From contig JBAZWV010000002.1 of assembly GCA_041660225.1 (NCBI GenBank), positions 62,001 to 126,000 of the forward strand: a DNA stretch of 64,000 nt, written 5' to 3'. Below, piece by piece: positions 51,722 through 59,689 of the stretch (its first letter is position 1; each line of letters opens with the position of its first letter). The notes beneath the pieces were generated by a model. That model worked only from the letters and a program-made list of their open reading frames with translations, was not told the origin of the DNA and searched no databases. The stretch comes from JBAZWV01 sp041660225 (GTDB lineage Bacteria > Patescibacteriota > Patescibacteriia > 2-12-FULL-60-25). The position numbers were made by a program, and so were the translations under genes.

Positions 51722-52795
51722 TTACTCCTTCGTCAAAATATCCAAAACGCGCACGGATGTTTTTCCGTCGCCGAATGGATTTTCCCAGTCGCGGGAAAGG
51801 GACATTTGTTTCTTGATGAGATCCGTAAGAACCGCGACATCCGGTTCGTGGAACAAAACACTCGCGCCAATACGAAGCGTTTCCGGTCGTTCGGTGTTCG
51901 GGCGAAGCGTGATGGAGGGTACGTGCAAAATACATGCTTCTTCTTGGATTCCACCGGAGTCCGTGAGGATAATCGCAGCCTTGGATTGCAAACGAAGTGT
52001 GTCGAGATATCCAAGTGGTTCCGTCGTGATGAACGGATCTGAAAGCGTGATCCCTGCGGCTTTCATCACAGACGCTGTGCGCGGATGGATTGGGAAAACG
52101 ACAGAAAGACCGTGCGCTGTTGCCGCACCGCTGATCGCGTCGAGCATCGCACGAAGACGCGCTGGATCATCCACATTGTTCGGACGATGCATTGTAAGCA
52201 ATGCATACGGACGATTTTCAATATTCAAACGTGACAAGATATCGCTCTTCGTCGCCGCGACCTTTGCGTAATACAACGCCGCATCAACGATCGTGTTACC
52301 AACGACGTGAACGCCATCAACGATCGTTTCGCGATTCAATCGCTCGCGTTGCACTTCCGTCGGACAAAAATGATAATCGGCAACGACTCCCGTCAACACG
52401 CGATTCGCTTCTTCCGGCATGTCCCAGTCATCGCTTCGAAGACCCGCTTCGAGATGCGCAACTTTGATTCCCATCTTATGAGCTGCGAGCGCTCCGCCGA
52501 GCACCGTGTTCGTATCGCCCTGCACCATGACGATGCGCGGCTTGAGTTCCGTAAACACGTCATGCAATCCGTTCAACATTGCCGCAATCTGTTTTGCCGG
52601 CGGCAATGATCCAACATGGATGTTGTGCGTCGGCTGCGGCAAATCGAGTTCGCGGAAAAACATCTCGTCGAGTCCCGGCGAATAATGTTGCCCCGTATGA
52701 ACGATCGCAAACGGCACCCCACGACGATGTGCTTCGTGGATAACCGGTGCGCACTTGATAATCTCCGGCCGCGTGCCGAGAACAAAAGCGATCAT
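51722..52795 (-). CDS. wecB: Non-hydrolysing UDP-N-acetylglucosamine 2-epimerase
   Basis: The 357-residue protein has GTRPEIIK (7-14), the HLEAGLRS motif near 110, MHRPNNVDD near 203, and LTDSGGIQEEA near 273, all typical of WecB/MnaA. It makes UDP-ManNAc in the cytoplasm. A TTGACA box lies 33 bases upstream (52828-52833), but the -10 box at the right distance is poor. It differs from the hydrolysing type at 22856 and may feed another sugar branch. It ends head-on against the methyltransferase gene with no terminator. Confidence 0.88.
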   Translation of the reverse strand: MIAFVLGTRPEIIKCAPVIHEAHRRGVPFAIVHTGQHYSPGLDEMFFRELDLPQPTHNIHVGSLPPAKQIAAMLNGLHDVFTELKPRIVMVQGDTNTVLGGALAAHKMGIKVAHLEAGLRSDDWDMPEEANRVLTGVVADYHFCPTEVQRERLNRETIVDGVHVVGNTIVDAALYYAKVAATKSDILSRLNIENRPYALLTMHRPNNVDDPARLRAMLDAISGAATAHGLSVVFPIHPRTASVMKAAGITLSDPFITTEPLGYLDTLRLQSKAAIILTDSGGIQEEACILHVPSITLRPNTERPETLRIGASVLFHEPDVAVLTDLIKKQMSLSRDWENPFGDGKTSVRVLDILTKE

Positions 52796-52839
52796 GATGG
52801 CTGCAGGGTGCTTGAAAACCGCCGTGTTGTCAACCCTTT

Positions 52840-54183
52840 TTACCGTCCAAAGATCCCGTTAATCTTCCTCAACACTTTTTGATATTCGAACGAAAGGTCG
52901 ATAAGGCCGATAGAGAGGACCAACGCCAATGCCCCGTAGAAATACGGCTGAACGGCTTTTCGGTCCTTCAACCAATTCGCGATGGAATAGCCGCCGAAGA
53001 TGGCCATGAAGGGGTAGATCGGGATGCGGTAGCGGGTTTCGACGAGGATCGCGATGACGGGGCCGGCGGTCACGAGCGCGAAACAGAAGAGATAGCCGAG
53101 CGCAGCGTTTTTCTTTTTCCAGGCAAGGAAGAGTCCAGCCCATCCAGCGACAAAGATGAGGAACGCCATGAGCGATGAACTCAACACGAACACGAGTTGC
53201 TTCCATCCGGTTTGATAAAACCAGAATCCGAGTGGACGAATGGGACTGAAATATTTCATCGTACGAAGTGACACGAGGCGCACGTACTCACCCGGATGTT
53301 CACGCAAAAATGTTTTGAAATAATTCACGCCATACACATTCGCACCGATCACGCCGAGATCTTTTGTGAGCTGTGGAAGTTCCGGCGGCGCTCCACCTTC
53401 TCCGTCATGACCGACGCGATTGCCGACGATCAGGTTATATCCGAAGTTCGCCATCGTCGGCAGGAAGGTGTTATAGATCTTATAGTTACGGACGGTCCAT
53501 GGTGTGAGCACAGCAGCGAGCACGATGAAAAACAAAACCATGTGTGGCCACGCTTTCTTGCGGAACAAGAGGAAGATGAAGAATGGCCAGAACGCGAGAA
53601 TTGTTGATCGCGTCAGAGTCGCAAATCCAAGAGTGGCTGCGAACGCTGCGACATCCGCGTATGTCGCTTTTTGATAGACGCGTGAAAAGAAATAGAGAAC
53701 GAGAGCGGTAAAAAAGATGAACAACGTTTCCGTCATCACCATCGCGCTCATCTCAATCAAGTCTGGATAGAAGGCAATAAATCCCGCCGCGATCCAACCA
53801 ATTTTCTTTTCTTCTTTTCCAAATAATCGAACGCACGTCGCATAGATGAGATAGACCGTCAGCGCACGAAGAAGCGCATGCATGATCCACACGGCGGGAA
53901 TGTGATGGCCGACCGTCTTGTAAATACCCGCGAGGAAATATTGAAACAGCGGCCCCTGATACGTAATCACGTCATCCTGATCAATCGGCACATCAAGAAC
54001 GAGACGGAAGCCACGACCTTCGGCGATATTTACCGCCATCTTGTCGTACGCCTTTGCATCAACGATCGGCTGAATGTGGTACCCAAACGAATACACGATC
54101 GTGAGGAGAAATGCCGCGAGACAGATCATCAAAATCACCCGCTCTTTCTTCGCCCATTCACGCACAGAGGACCATTTCATCAT
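52840..54183 (-). CDS. Family 39 (ArnT-like) glycosyltransferase
   Basis: The 447-residue polytopic protein has about 11-12 helices and the early loop PIVDAKAYDKMAVNIAEG (about 39-56), as in the GT-C family 39 mannosyl/arabinosyltransferases. These move a sugar from a polyprenyl phosphate to a target on the outer face. It is followed by WecB after a 44-base gap and preceded by a large membrane protein 5 bases away. I start at ATG 54183 (two ATGs in a row; no ribosome site). The sugar and acceptor are unknown. Confidence 0.75.
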   Translation of the reverse strand: MMKWSSVREWAKKERVILMICLAAFLLTIVYSFGYHIQPIVDAKAYDKMAVNIAEGRGFRLVLDVPIDQDDVITYQGPLFQYFLAGIYKTVGHHIPAVWIMHALLRALTVYLIYATCVRLFGKEEKKIGWIAAGFIAFYPDLIEMSAMVMTETLFIFFTALVLYFFSRVYQKATYADVAAFAATLGFATLTRSTILAFWPFFIFLLFRKKAWPHMVLFFIVLAAVLTPWTVRNYKIYNTFLPTMANFGYNLIVGNRVGHDGEGGAPPELPQLTKDLGVIGANVYGVNYFKTFLREHPGEYVRLVSLRTMKYFSPIRPLGFWFYQTGWKQLVFVLSSSLMAFLIFVAGWAGLFLAWKKKNAALGYLFCFALVTAGPVIAILVETRYRIPIYPFMAIFGGYSIANWLKDRKAVQPYFYGALALVLSIGLIDLSFEYQKVLRKINGIFGR

Positions 54184-54188
54184 AAATA

Positions 54189-56087
54189 TTATTTCGTGAG
54201 TGAGGCGGACCACATCGCACTACCGTCAGGGAATGAAGTCGAACCATACGTCGACGGAATCTGCCAAAACGCTTTCTTCTCATCCGTAACGACGACATAC
54301 GGACACACTTTTTGAAACTCTTCGGGATTCAACTTCTTTTCCAACATCACTTTTTCGAGTTGCGCGAGTTCCGCGTTGATCATCTCTCGCGGACACCCAA
54401 GAATCTGCTCGATACGCTCTTCAGACATTCCGAAAGATTGCATCACCTTCACCTGTTTCGCAAACTGCACGCACGCATTATGGCGATCCTGCCGCACAAA
54501 TCGTCTAAAACCTTTCCCCTCCCCGGCCGCCAGCACATCATACGCGCTTGCAATCTGAAGAAGAATATTCAAGTCCGCCTCGTTCGTAAGCTGGAGATAT
54601 CGAGTCATCGCAAGAGGATGCGTAAGTCGTTCCGTGTGGATACCAAGAAATGCTGCTGTTACGGGATCAGTACACACGACACTATCCTTCGGAACATTCG
54701 TTCGAATCCAATCCACAAGCGGAAGCTGCGGTAGTTTGCCAGGAATCTTCTTGAGCTCACCTTTTTGGACGTGGATCGCGGCCGTAATGCCCGTGAGTGC
54801 GGACAAGACCACGACGACCATAAGCGCGTGCTTCGCCGCAAACGGACGATCCTTAAAGCGATACCACAACATCCATGCACCAGCGACCGCAACCGTAAAC
54901 CAATGCGTCACGTGCAGCACGTTCAATTGCTCGTCGTGATAAATGTAGTAGCCCGGAATGATGATGCGGTAGAGGAAGATGACGGCGAGAAGCGTCGGAA
55001 TGATCGCGAGCGAAAGAGGCCATTTCGCTTTCGTCGATGCTTCACGATCTTTCATCGCACTCCACACGAGCGCAATGCTCACGAACGAAAGCAACACAAC
55101 CGGAGTGCGGAAGTGATCGTTCTGGAAAAAGATTCCCATGAACGAAGAAAGAAACCACGTGAGCACAAGCGCGATCCACGCCAACTGCATCTCGACGACA
55201 CGCTTCACGTGCACCGCAGGTAATCGATACAAAAGCGGCAACGCGATAAGAAGCGCGATCCAACAGAACATCACGAACATCGAGTTCGAGATGAAGGGCA
55301 TTCGCGTGAATGCGAATCCGAGACGCTCGTAAACTTCAAGACGCGGAAGAAGACCGGACGTCGGCAACCACTTCGCGATGCAGACAGCGACGATCGGAGC
55401 GATGACAGCGCCAGCGGTAAAGAGTCCAAGAAAAGCGTTGCGCGATCGCTTCAAAATCCACATCGCCCAAATACTCGCGAGCCAGATCACGGCGAACGTA
55501 AAGAACCAGAAATAAATCCAGTTCGTCGCAATCGCAAAGAGACTCCAGAGAATCGCGTGCTTCACCTTCGATTGCTCAAGCGACCGCTGTGCCATCACGA
55601 CGCCGACAAGTCCCGCAAAACACACCGGCAGATACCACGAGTACACTCCCGGACGCGCGCCGAGCACGAGAATCAACGAAATCCAAAACGCGAACGAAAA
55701 GATTCGCGCCGTCCAAACTTCGAGCCCGATCCACTTCCGAAAACACCACGCCCCCACCCAAATCATCACCGTCGTCGAAATCCATCTCGTAATAAACCAA
55801 ACCTCCTGCGCATTTGCCCCCGGAAGAATCAAGTGGAAGACACGAATGATATGTTCAAACCAATGCAGATATCCGCCGTACTCGTACCCACTCATGACGG
55901 CACCAATCATCGGCAAATACCAACTGACATCGAAGAGAGAACCTTCAAAGACGGGAATACGCCAGAACGGCGTCATCCCGTGCGTCAGATGCCAAATCCA
56001 ATATGGAAGGAAGACGGAACAGAATGTGAGGAGAGGAACTCCTAGCCACCAGAGAAGACGACTGGAACGTGAGGAGAGGTGGGGCAT
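54189..56087 (-). CDS. Large polytopic membrane protein with RPG/WY motif (paralogue family)
   Basis: The 632-residue protein has about 12 helices (20-430) and a C-terminal hydrophilic domain (about 450-632). It carries GARPGVYSWYLPV (143-155) and FITRWI (98-103). In the tail it has the IEQILGCPREM segment (near 562), then VCPYVVV. The proteins at 61383 and 57836 share the RPG.....WY.P motif and, in part, the tail signature, so they form one family. A GT-C or polymerase-like role is possible but not shown. It is transcribed from a leaderless-type promoter and followed by a family 39 enzyme. Confidence 0.65.
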   Translation of the reverse strand: MPHLSSRSSRLLWWLGVPLLTFCSVFLPYWIWHLTHGMTPFWRIPVFEGSLFDVSWYLPMIGAVMSGYEYGGYLHWFEHIIRVFHLILPGANAQEVWFITRWISTTVMIWVGAWCFRKWIGLEVWTARIFSFAFWISLILVLGARPGVYSWYLPVCFAGLVGVVMAQRSLEQSKVKHAILWSLFAIATNWIYFWFFTFAVIWLASIWAMWILKRSRNAFLGLFTAGAVIAPIVAVCIAKWLPTSGLLPRLEVYERLGFAFTRMPFISNSMFVMFCWIALLIALPLLYRLPAVHVKRVVEMQLAWIALVLTWFLSSFMGIFFQNDHFRTPVVLLSFVSIALVWSAMKDREASTKAKWPLSLAIIPTLLAVIFLYRIIIPGYYIYHDEQLNVLHVTHWFTVAVAGAWMLWYRFKDRPFAAKHALMVVVVLSALTGITAAIHVQKGELKKIPGKLPQLPLVDWIRTNVPKDSVVCTDPVTAAFLGIHTERLTHPLAMTRYLQLTNEADLNILLQIASAYDVLAAGEGKGFRRFVRQDRHNACVQFAKQVKVMQSFGMSEERIEQILGCPREMINAELAQLEKVMLEKKLNPEEFQKVCPYVVVTDEKKAFWQIPSTYGSTSFPDGSAMWSASLTK

Positions 56088-56098
56088 GAATGTAGGGA

Positions 56099-56127
56099 AT
56101 ATTAGCTAAAATTATACAATAAAACAA
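56099..56127 (-). promoter_or_regulatory. Promoter of the RPG/WY membrane protein gene at 54189
   Basis: Minus strand: TTGTTT, 17-base spacer, TAATAT. The -10 box ends 11 bases before the ATG at 56087; no ribosome site. Confidence 0.6.
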
Positions 56128-56178
56128 GCGTTTTATATTCCACTAGAGTTCTGATAAGCTTACATATATTGAAAAAAC

Positions 56179-56184
56179 TATAAT
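56179..56184 (+). promoter_or_regulatory. -10 box of the AT-rich island gene
   Basis: A perfect TATAAT lies 9 bases before the ATG at 56194; no clear -35 box. A leaderless start is likely. Confidence 0.5.
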
Positions 56185-56193
56185 TTCTAGGCT

Positions 56194-56700
56194 ATGACAG
56201 ATACGATGAAAGAGGTAAAACTTCCAAGCTACGTAGAAATTTTAAAAATGGAAAAAGAACCTTTTACAGAATGGATTATCGCGCGAAGCCAAGATACCTA
56301 CAGAAAGGGTCTCTTAGAAGAAATGATTGAACACGAAGAGCGTACTGGCAGTTTTAAAAATAGCGCTAGAAAAGAATTAGACCCTGTTGATCAACTTGTG
56401 TTTGATATCTTTGATCGACAAAAGAGTGAAGAAACAATCCGTGTACTTGAGGGAGTTGAAAACGCAGCTAAAGCAACGGGTTATGAAGGTGACAATGTAG
56501 GCGCTGTCAAAAGTGCTATTTTCGCGAAAGCTACTTCGGATTATTTTAAGCTGGGAGCAAAGGGAGCTTCTCTTGAAAATGCCATCATAATAGATATGCC
56601 CGTGAGCGTGAACGAAATCGTCACCATGGAACATGCCATCATTCAAAAACTACATTCCTCCGTGTCTGATAAACCATGGAAAGCAGGCAAGCGGAGTTAA
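56194..56700 (+). CDS. Hypothetical protein in an AT-rich island
   Basis: I do not recognise this 168-residue protein. It is strongly charged (many Glu and Lys), has no signal peptide or membrane helix, and looks helical. Its AT-rich codon use (many ttt, aaa, gaa, att) differs from the GC-richer genes on both sides, which suggests a separate origin. It is a lone plus-strand gene between two minus-strand glycan operons. A second small reading frame starts within its last 25 bases. No function can be given. Confidence 0.6.
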   Translation: MTDTMKEVKLPSYVEILKMEKEPFTEWIIARSQDTYRKGLLEEMIEHEERTGSFKNSARKELDPVDQLVFDIFDRQKSEETIRVLEGVENAAKATGYEGDNVGAVKSAIFAKATSDYFKLGAKGASLENAIIIDMPVSVNEIVTMEHAIIQKLHSSVSDKPWKAGKRS

Positions 56701-56804
56701 TTCATCAAGATGGGAAAGTCTACGACGTAATTCACATTCTTTCAGAGGATCAAAGATGCCAAAAAATGTATTGCTTCGATGTGACCACTTCTTGGAAGCA
56801 ATAG
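56676..56804 (+). CDS. Possible small ORF (42 residues) overlapping the island gene
   Basis: An ATG at 56676 opens a 42-residue frame that overlaps the end of the previous gene by 25 bases. The sequence (MESRQAELIHQDGKVYDVIH start, with three cysteines or aromatic pairs after it) looks protein-like, with a balanced composition, and ends at TAG 56802-56804. Translation could be coupled to the upstream gene. It may also be the remnant of a longer, frameshifted gene. It is too short to classify. Confidence 0.35.
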   Translation: MESRQAELIHQDGKVYDVIHILSEDQRCQKMYCFDVTTSWKQ

Positions 56805-56829
56805 AAATATTTAGCTATTATTTCTAAAT

Positions 56830-57849
56830 TCAAAAACTTGCATCCAAAATTCTCTTCGCTAATCCTCTCAACGAAAATTGAAATCCAATCTGTCTCCGCA
56901 TCTCCGGTGCAATCCCCTGTTCCGCTCGCTTGACCGCTTCTTTCACCGCTTCTTCATCCAATCCACCTTCCCAAAACGCTGACGGAATCGCTTCTTTCGT
57001 CGCGGGATTCGTACTCAATACTGGACATCCTGCTGCAAGCGCTTCAATCACGACTTTGTCCAAACTCCCCGTTGCGGAGAGATGCAGCAATAAATCCGCT
57101 TTCGCGTATTCCTTCGGCAAATCGGCAAATGCGATTTTTCCTTTTAATGTAATGTGATCTTCGAGATTCAATTTCTTGATCTCACCTTTTACTTCTTCGA
57201 GATACTTCTTGTCCGATTCCGTCACGGCTTCCCCAACCCAGATCAACTTCGCATCCGGTCGCAGCTTCACAATCTCGGAAAACAAATTCAACGTCTCGAT
57301 AACACGTTTGCGTGGCGTGATGCGTCCGCTTCCAAGGAACGTGAGATGACTTGTTCGCGCTCCTCGATTCACGTTCGTGAATGCAGCGCCGACGCCGTGA
57401 CCGATCGCAGAAACTTTTTTGGATGGAATCGGAAATGCTTCTTTCGTCGCTGTCAGAATTTGATTCGCAAACACCATCGCAATCTTGAGCGCGGTGCTCG
57501 ATGATCCATGCGTGTACCACAACACGACGCGTTGGCCGGTGAGTCGCCACCACCATCCTCCGAGCGCAACCCAGATCGGTGACATGTGAACGAACACGGC
57601 ATCGAATCGCGATGACATGACGCGCGAAAGGAATGCGAACGCTCGTCCGCTCTTTGGCAAGAGCTTGATCGTCACGTTTTGCGGTTTCTCTTTCCATTCT
57701 CCTTCGCGCAAACACCACACTTCAATAGTTCCCACGCGCGGATCAACCACGAACTCTGTGATCCATTCACAGAAAAAACCCAACGCTGAATCTTGCGGAT
57801 CAACCGCTTGCGTCACCATCAGGAGTTTTTTCTGCTTAGCGTCGGCCAT
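56830..57849 (-). CDS. Family 4 glycosyltransferase
   Basis: The 339-residue GT-B protein has the C-terminal donor site ATGSLDKVVIEALAAGCPVLST (in part: E-A-L-A-A-G-C-P, about 268-275) and an internal GSGRITPRKRV turn near 172. It transfers a sugar to a growing glycan in the cytoplasm. It overlaps the gene of the large membrane protein upstream by 14 bases, so they form a two-gene operon. The short N-terminal half and lack of helices fit a soluble or membrane-associated enzyme. Confidence 0.82.
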   Translation of the reverse strand: MADAKQKKLLMVTQAVDPQDSALGFFCEWITEFVVDPRVGTIEVWCLREGEWKEKPQNVTIKLLPKSGRAFAFLSRVMSSRFDAVFVHMSPIWVALGGWWWRLTGQRVVLWYTHGSSSTALKIAMVFANQILTATKEAFPIPSKKVSAIGHGVGAAFTNVNRGARTSHLTFLGSGRITPRKRVIETLNLFSEIVKLRPDAKLIWVGEAVTESDKKYLEEVKGEIKKLNLEDHITLKGKIAFADLPKEYAKADLLLHLSATGSLDKVVIEALAAGCPVLSTNPATKEAIPSAFWEGGLDEEAVKEAVKRAEQGIAPEMRRQIGFQFSLRGLAKRILDASF

Positions 57850-59650
57850 AGACGGTCAAAACGGGGTCGCTATATATAAGAGGATACGAGGCCGAAATAC
57901 GCCACAAATCCTGGATATCCCTTCTCACGATGAAACGGTCGCACACATTCGAGGTTTCAGGCAACGGCACACTCCATCGGGCTTCCATCTCGTGCGTCAG
58001 CCGTTCGCGCTCTCCATCGGCCCACTCCTTATCACATCCGATAATAAAATTCGCGATCTTCGGATCTTTCACAAAACGACGAACGAGTGACGCTGGTCCT
58101 TGGTTGATATCGCAACGCAAATCGATGCTGTGCAAAAACTGTCGCTGAAATCTCCATCCTTCGCTTGATGCAACGAAATGGAAAAACGCAGCGAGGTCGA
58201 CATATCGATTCTGTAATTCTTTTGTCGAGACGGGATCGAGAAGCGCAGCCGTTGTCGGAAAAACCTTGATGCCCGTCACCGGCGCAAGATTTTGTTCTGC
58301 GTTCCAATCGCTACACCATGTGACATCTCGCGGCACCGGATTTTGTCTTACCCAAGAAATGAGCGGCAAATATCCTTTCACAACCGCGCGCTCCTGAAAT
58401 GCGAAGTGATAATTTCCGACAAGTCCCGTTCCTGCGAGCAAAATGCCCACTGCGAGCGCTGGCCATTCATAACGGATGCGGAGTGTCGAAAAGAACAGAC
58501 CAAGGCACGCAAACGACCACAGTCCCCAATGGATCATGACGCCACCAACGCTTGAGAGCGGATACAAGAAAAAAACTTTCGCGGTGAGATAGATCCAAAA
58601 TGCGAGCGCGAAAATTCCGAACGCCGTCAAAATCCGTTTCTCCTTCTTCCCAAGCCACGGCATGATCTCCGGCCACACGGCCCACGAAACTGCGGACAAA
58701 ATCCAAACCGGATAAATGAAATGATCCGGAATGATCGCGATTCCCGTCAAAACATTCTGGAACCAAAGAAGCGCAACAGATGTCCACAGCAACAATACCG
58801 GAAACGCTTTCTCAGATCGCTTCGTTGCAAACACCCACGCAATCCACCACAACGCGAGGACGACGATCGTATTCGTCACTGTCGGAAGATGACCGAATCC
58901 AATTCCACCACGTGAGATTTTATCGAAGAATGGAATCGTGCTGAAAAAACTTGCGAGTGATTCGCTCTGCCAGATCACGATCGCGACAGGAACGACAGCA
59001 ATCGCAAGAACAGAACGCGCGCGTTTCACCGTCACGTATTTAAAGACGAAGAATAATCCGATCGCCGTTAGAATCGTAAACGCGAACCATGGATAGACCA
59101 TGCTCAAGATCACGGCAGGAAGAAAGAACAGTGGTTGCTTCACTCCTTTGACGAAACAAAGCAACGCGAGAAGAAAAAACGGGATGTACCAAGACGGCGC
59201 GCCGGGTCGAAGTCCGAGTGTCACTTGGACGATCAAGAAAATGATGATGGATCGAAATCTCGCTTGCTCAATCGAAAGCGGCGCAACGGCTCGAAGTAGC
59301 CATGCGAAAGACCAGATCGAAAACGTTGACGCGAGAACGAGAAAGACAAAGTAGACTTCACTGAACGTCAAAACACGAAGCGAGAGACTCGCGAGCCACA
59401 AAAACGGATGAACAATGATTGCGAGTCCATGGAAAAGCGTGCTCGTTCCGCTGAAGAGATCAGACGCGAGAAGCTGCATGTAAAACCACCAATCGAAGAT
59501 CGGATTCGGGATTGCAGTCAGACGGAAGAGGTTGCCGTCGACATCGATGCGCTGCAAGAAGATCCAATACAAAAGCGCGATCGCGGCGGGAATGAACCCG
59601 TACCACACGATGCGTCGTGACAAGAGAGGTGTTTGTCTGTTCGAGGCCAT
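57836..59650 (-). CDS. Large polytopic membrane protein with RPG/WY motif (paralogue family)
   Basis: The 604-residue protein has about 12 helices and a hydrophilic C-terminal part. It shares GLRPGAPSWYIPFF in its membrane domain (near residue 160) and NFIIGCDKEW in its tail (near 545) with the proteins at 54189 and 61383. I start at ATG 59650, because the open frame continues but would run through the divergent gene's start. It overlaps the next gene by 14 bases. The function is unknown; a GT-C-like role is a guess. Confidence 0.65.
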   Translation of the reverse strand: MASNRQTPLLSRRIVWYGFIPAAIALLYWIFLQRIDVDGNLFRLTAIPNPIFDWWFYMQLLASDLFSGTSTLFHGLAIIVHPFLWLASLSLRVLTFSEVYFVFLVLASTFSIWSFAWLLRAVAPLSIEQARFRSIIIFLIVQVTLGLRPGAPSWYIPFFLLALLCFVKGVKQPLFFLPAVILSMVYPWFAFTILTAIGLFFVFKYVTVKRARSVLAIAVVPVAIVIWQSESLASFFSTIPFFDKISRGGIGFGHLPTVTNTIVVLALWWIAWVFATKRSEKAFPVLLLWTSVALLWFQNVLTGIAIIPDHFIYPVWILSAVSWAVWPEIMPWLGKKEKRILTAFGIFALAFWIYLTAKVFFLYPLSSVGGVMIHWGLWSFACLGLFFSTLRIRYEWPALAVGILLAGTGLVGNYHFAFQERAVVKGYLPLISWVRQNPVPRDVTWCSDWNAEQNLAPVTGIKVFPTTAALLDPVSTKELQNRYVDLAAFFHFVASSEGWRFQRQFLHSIDLRCDINQGPASLVRRFVKDPKIANFIIGCDKEWADGERERLTHEMEARWSVPLPETSNVCDRFIVRRDIQDLWRISASYPLIYSDPVLTVYGRR

Positions 59651-59661
59651 ACGGCTACACT
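59633..59661 (+). promoter_or_regulatory. Promoter of the membrane protein gene at 59690
   Basis: TTGTCT, 17-base spacer, TACACT. It overlaps the start of the divergent gene (ATG at 59650). The leader is about 22 bases with no ribosome site. Confidence 0.5.
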
Positions 59662-59689
59662 CTGCCCATCCAATGAGGCCCATTCTGGC

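Noticed and set aside
52805..52833. Promoter for the WecB gene based on TTGACA at 52828-52833
   Set aside because: The hexamer at the right distance (CACCCT on the minus strand) is not a usable -10 box, so I did not list it as a promoter.
56633..56827. 64-residue frame at the end of the AT-rich island
   Set aside because: It lies in another frame of the orphan gene and looks random; the 42-residue frame at 56676 has a more protein-like composition, though it is also uncertain.
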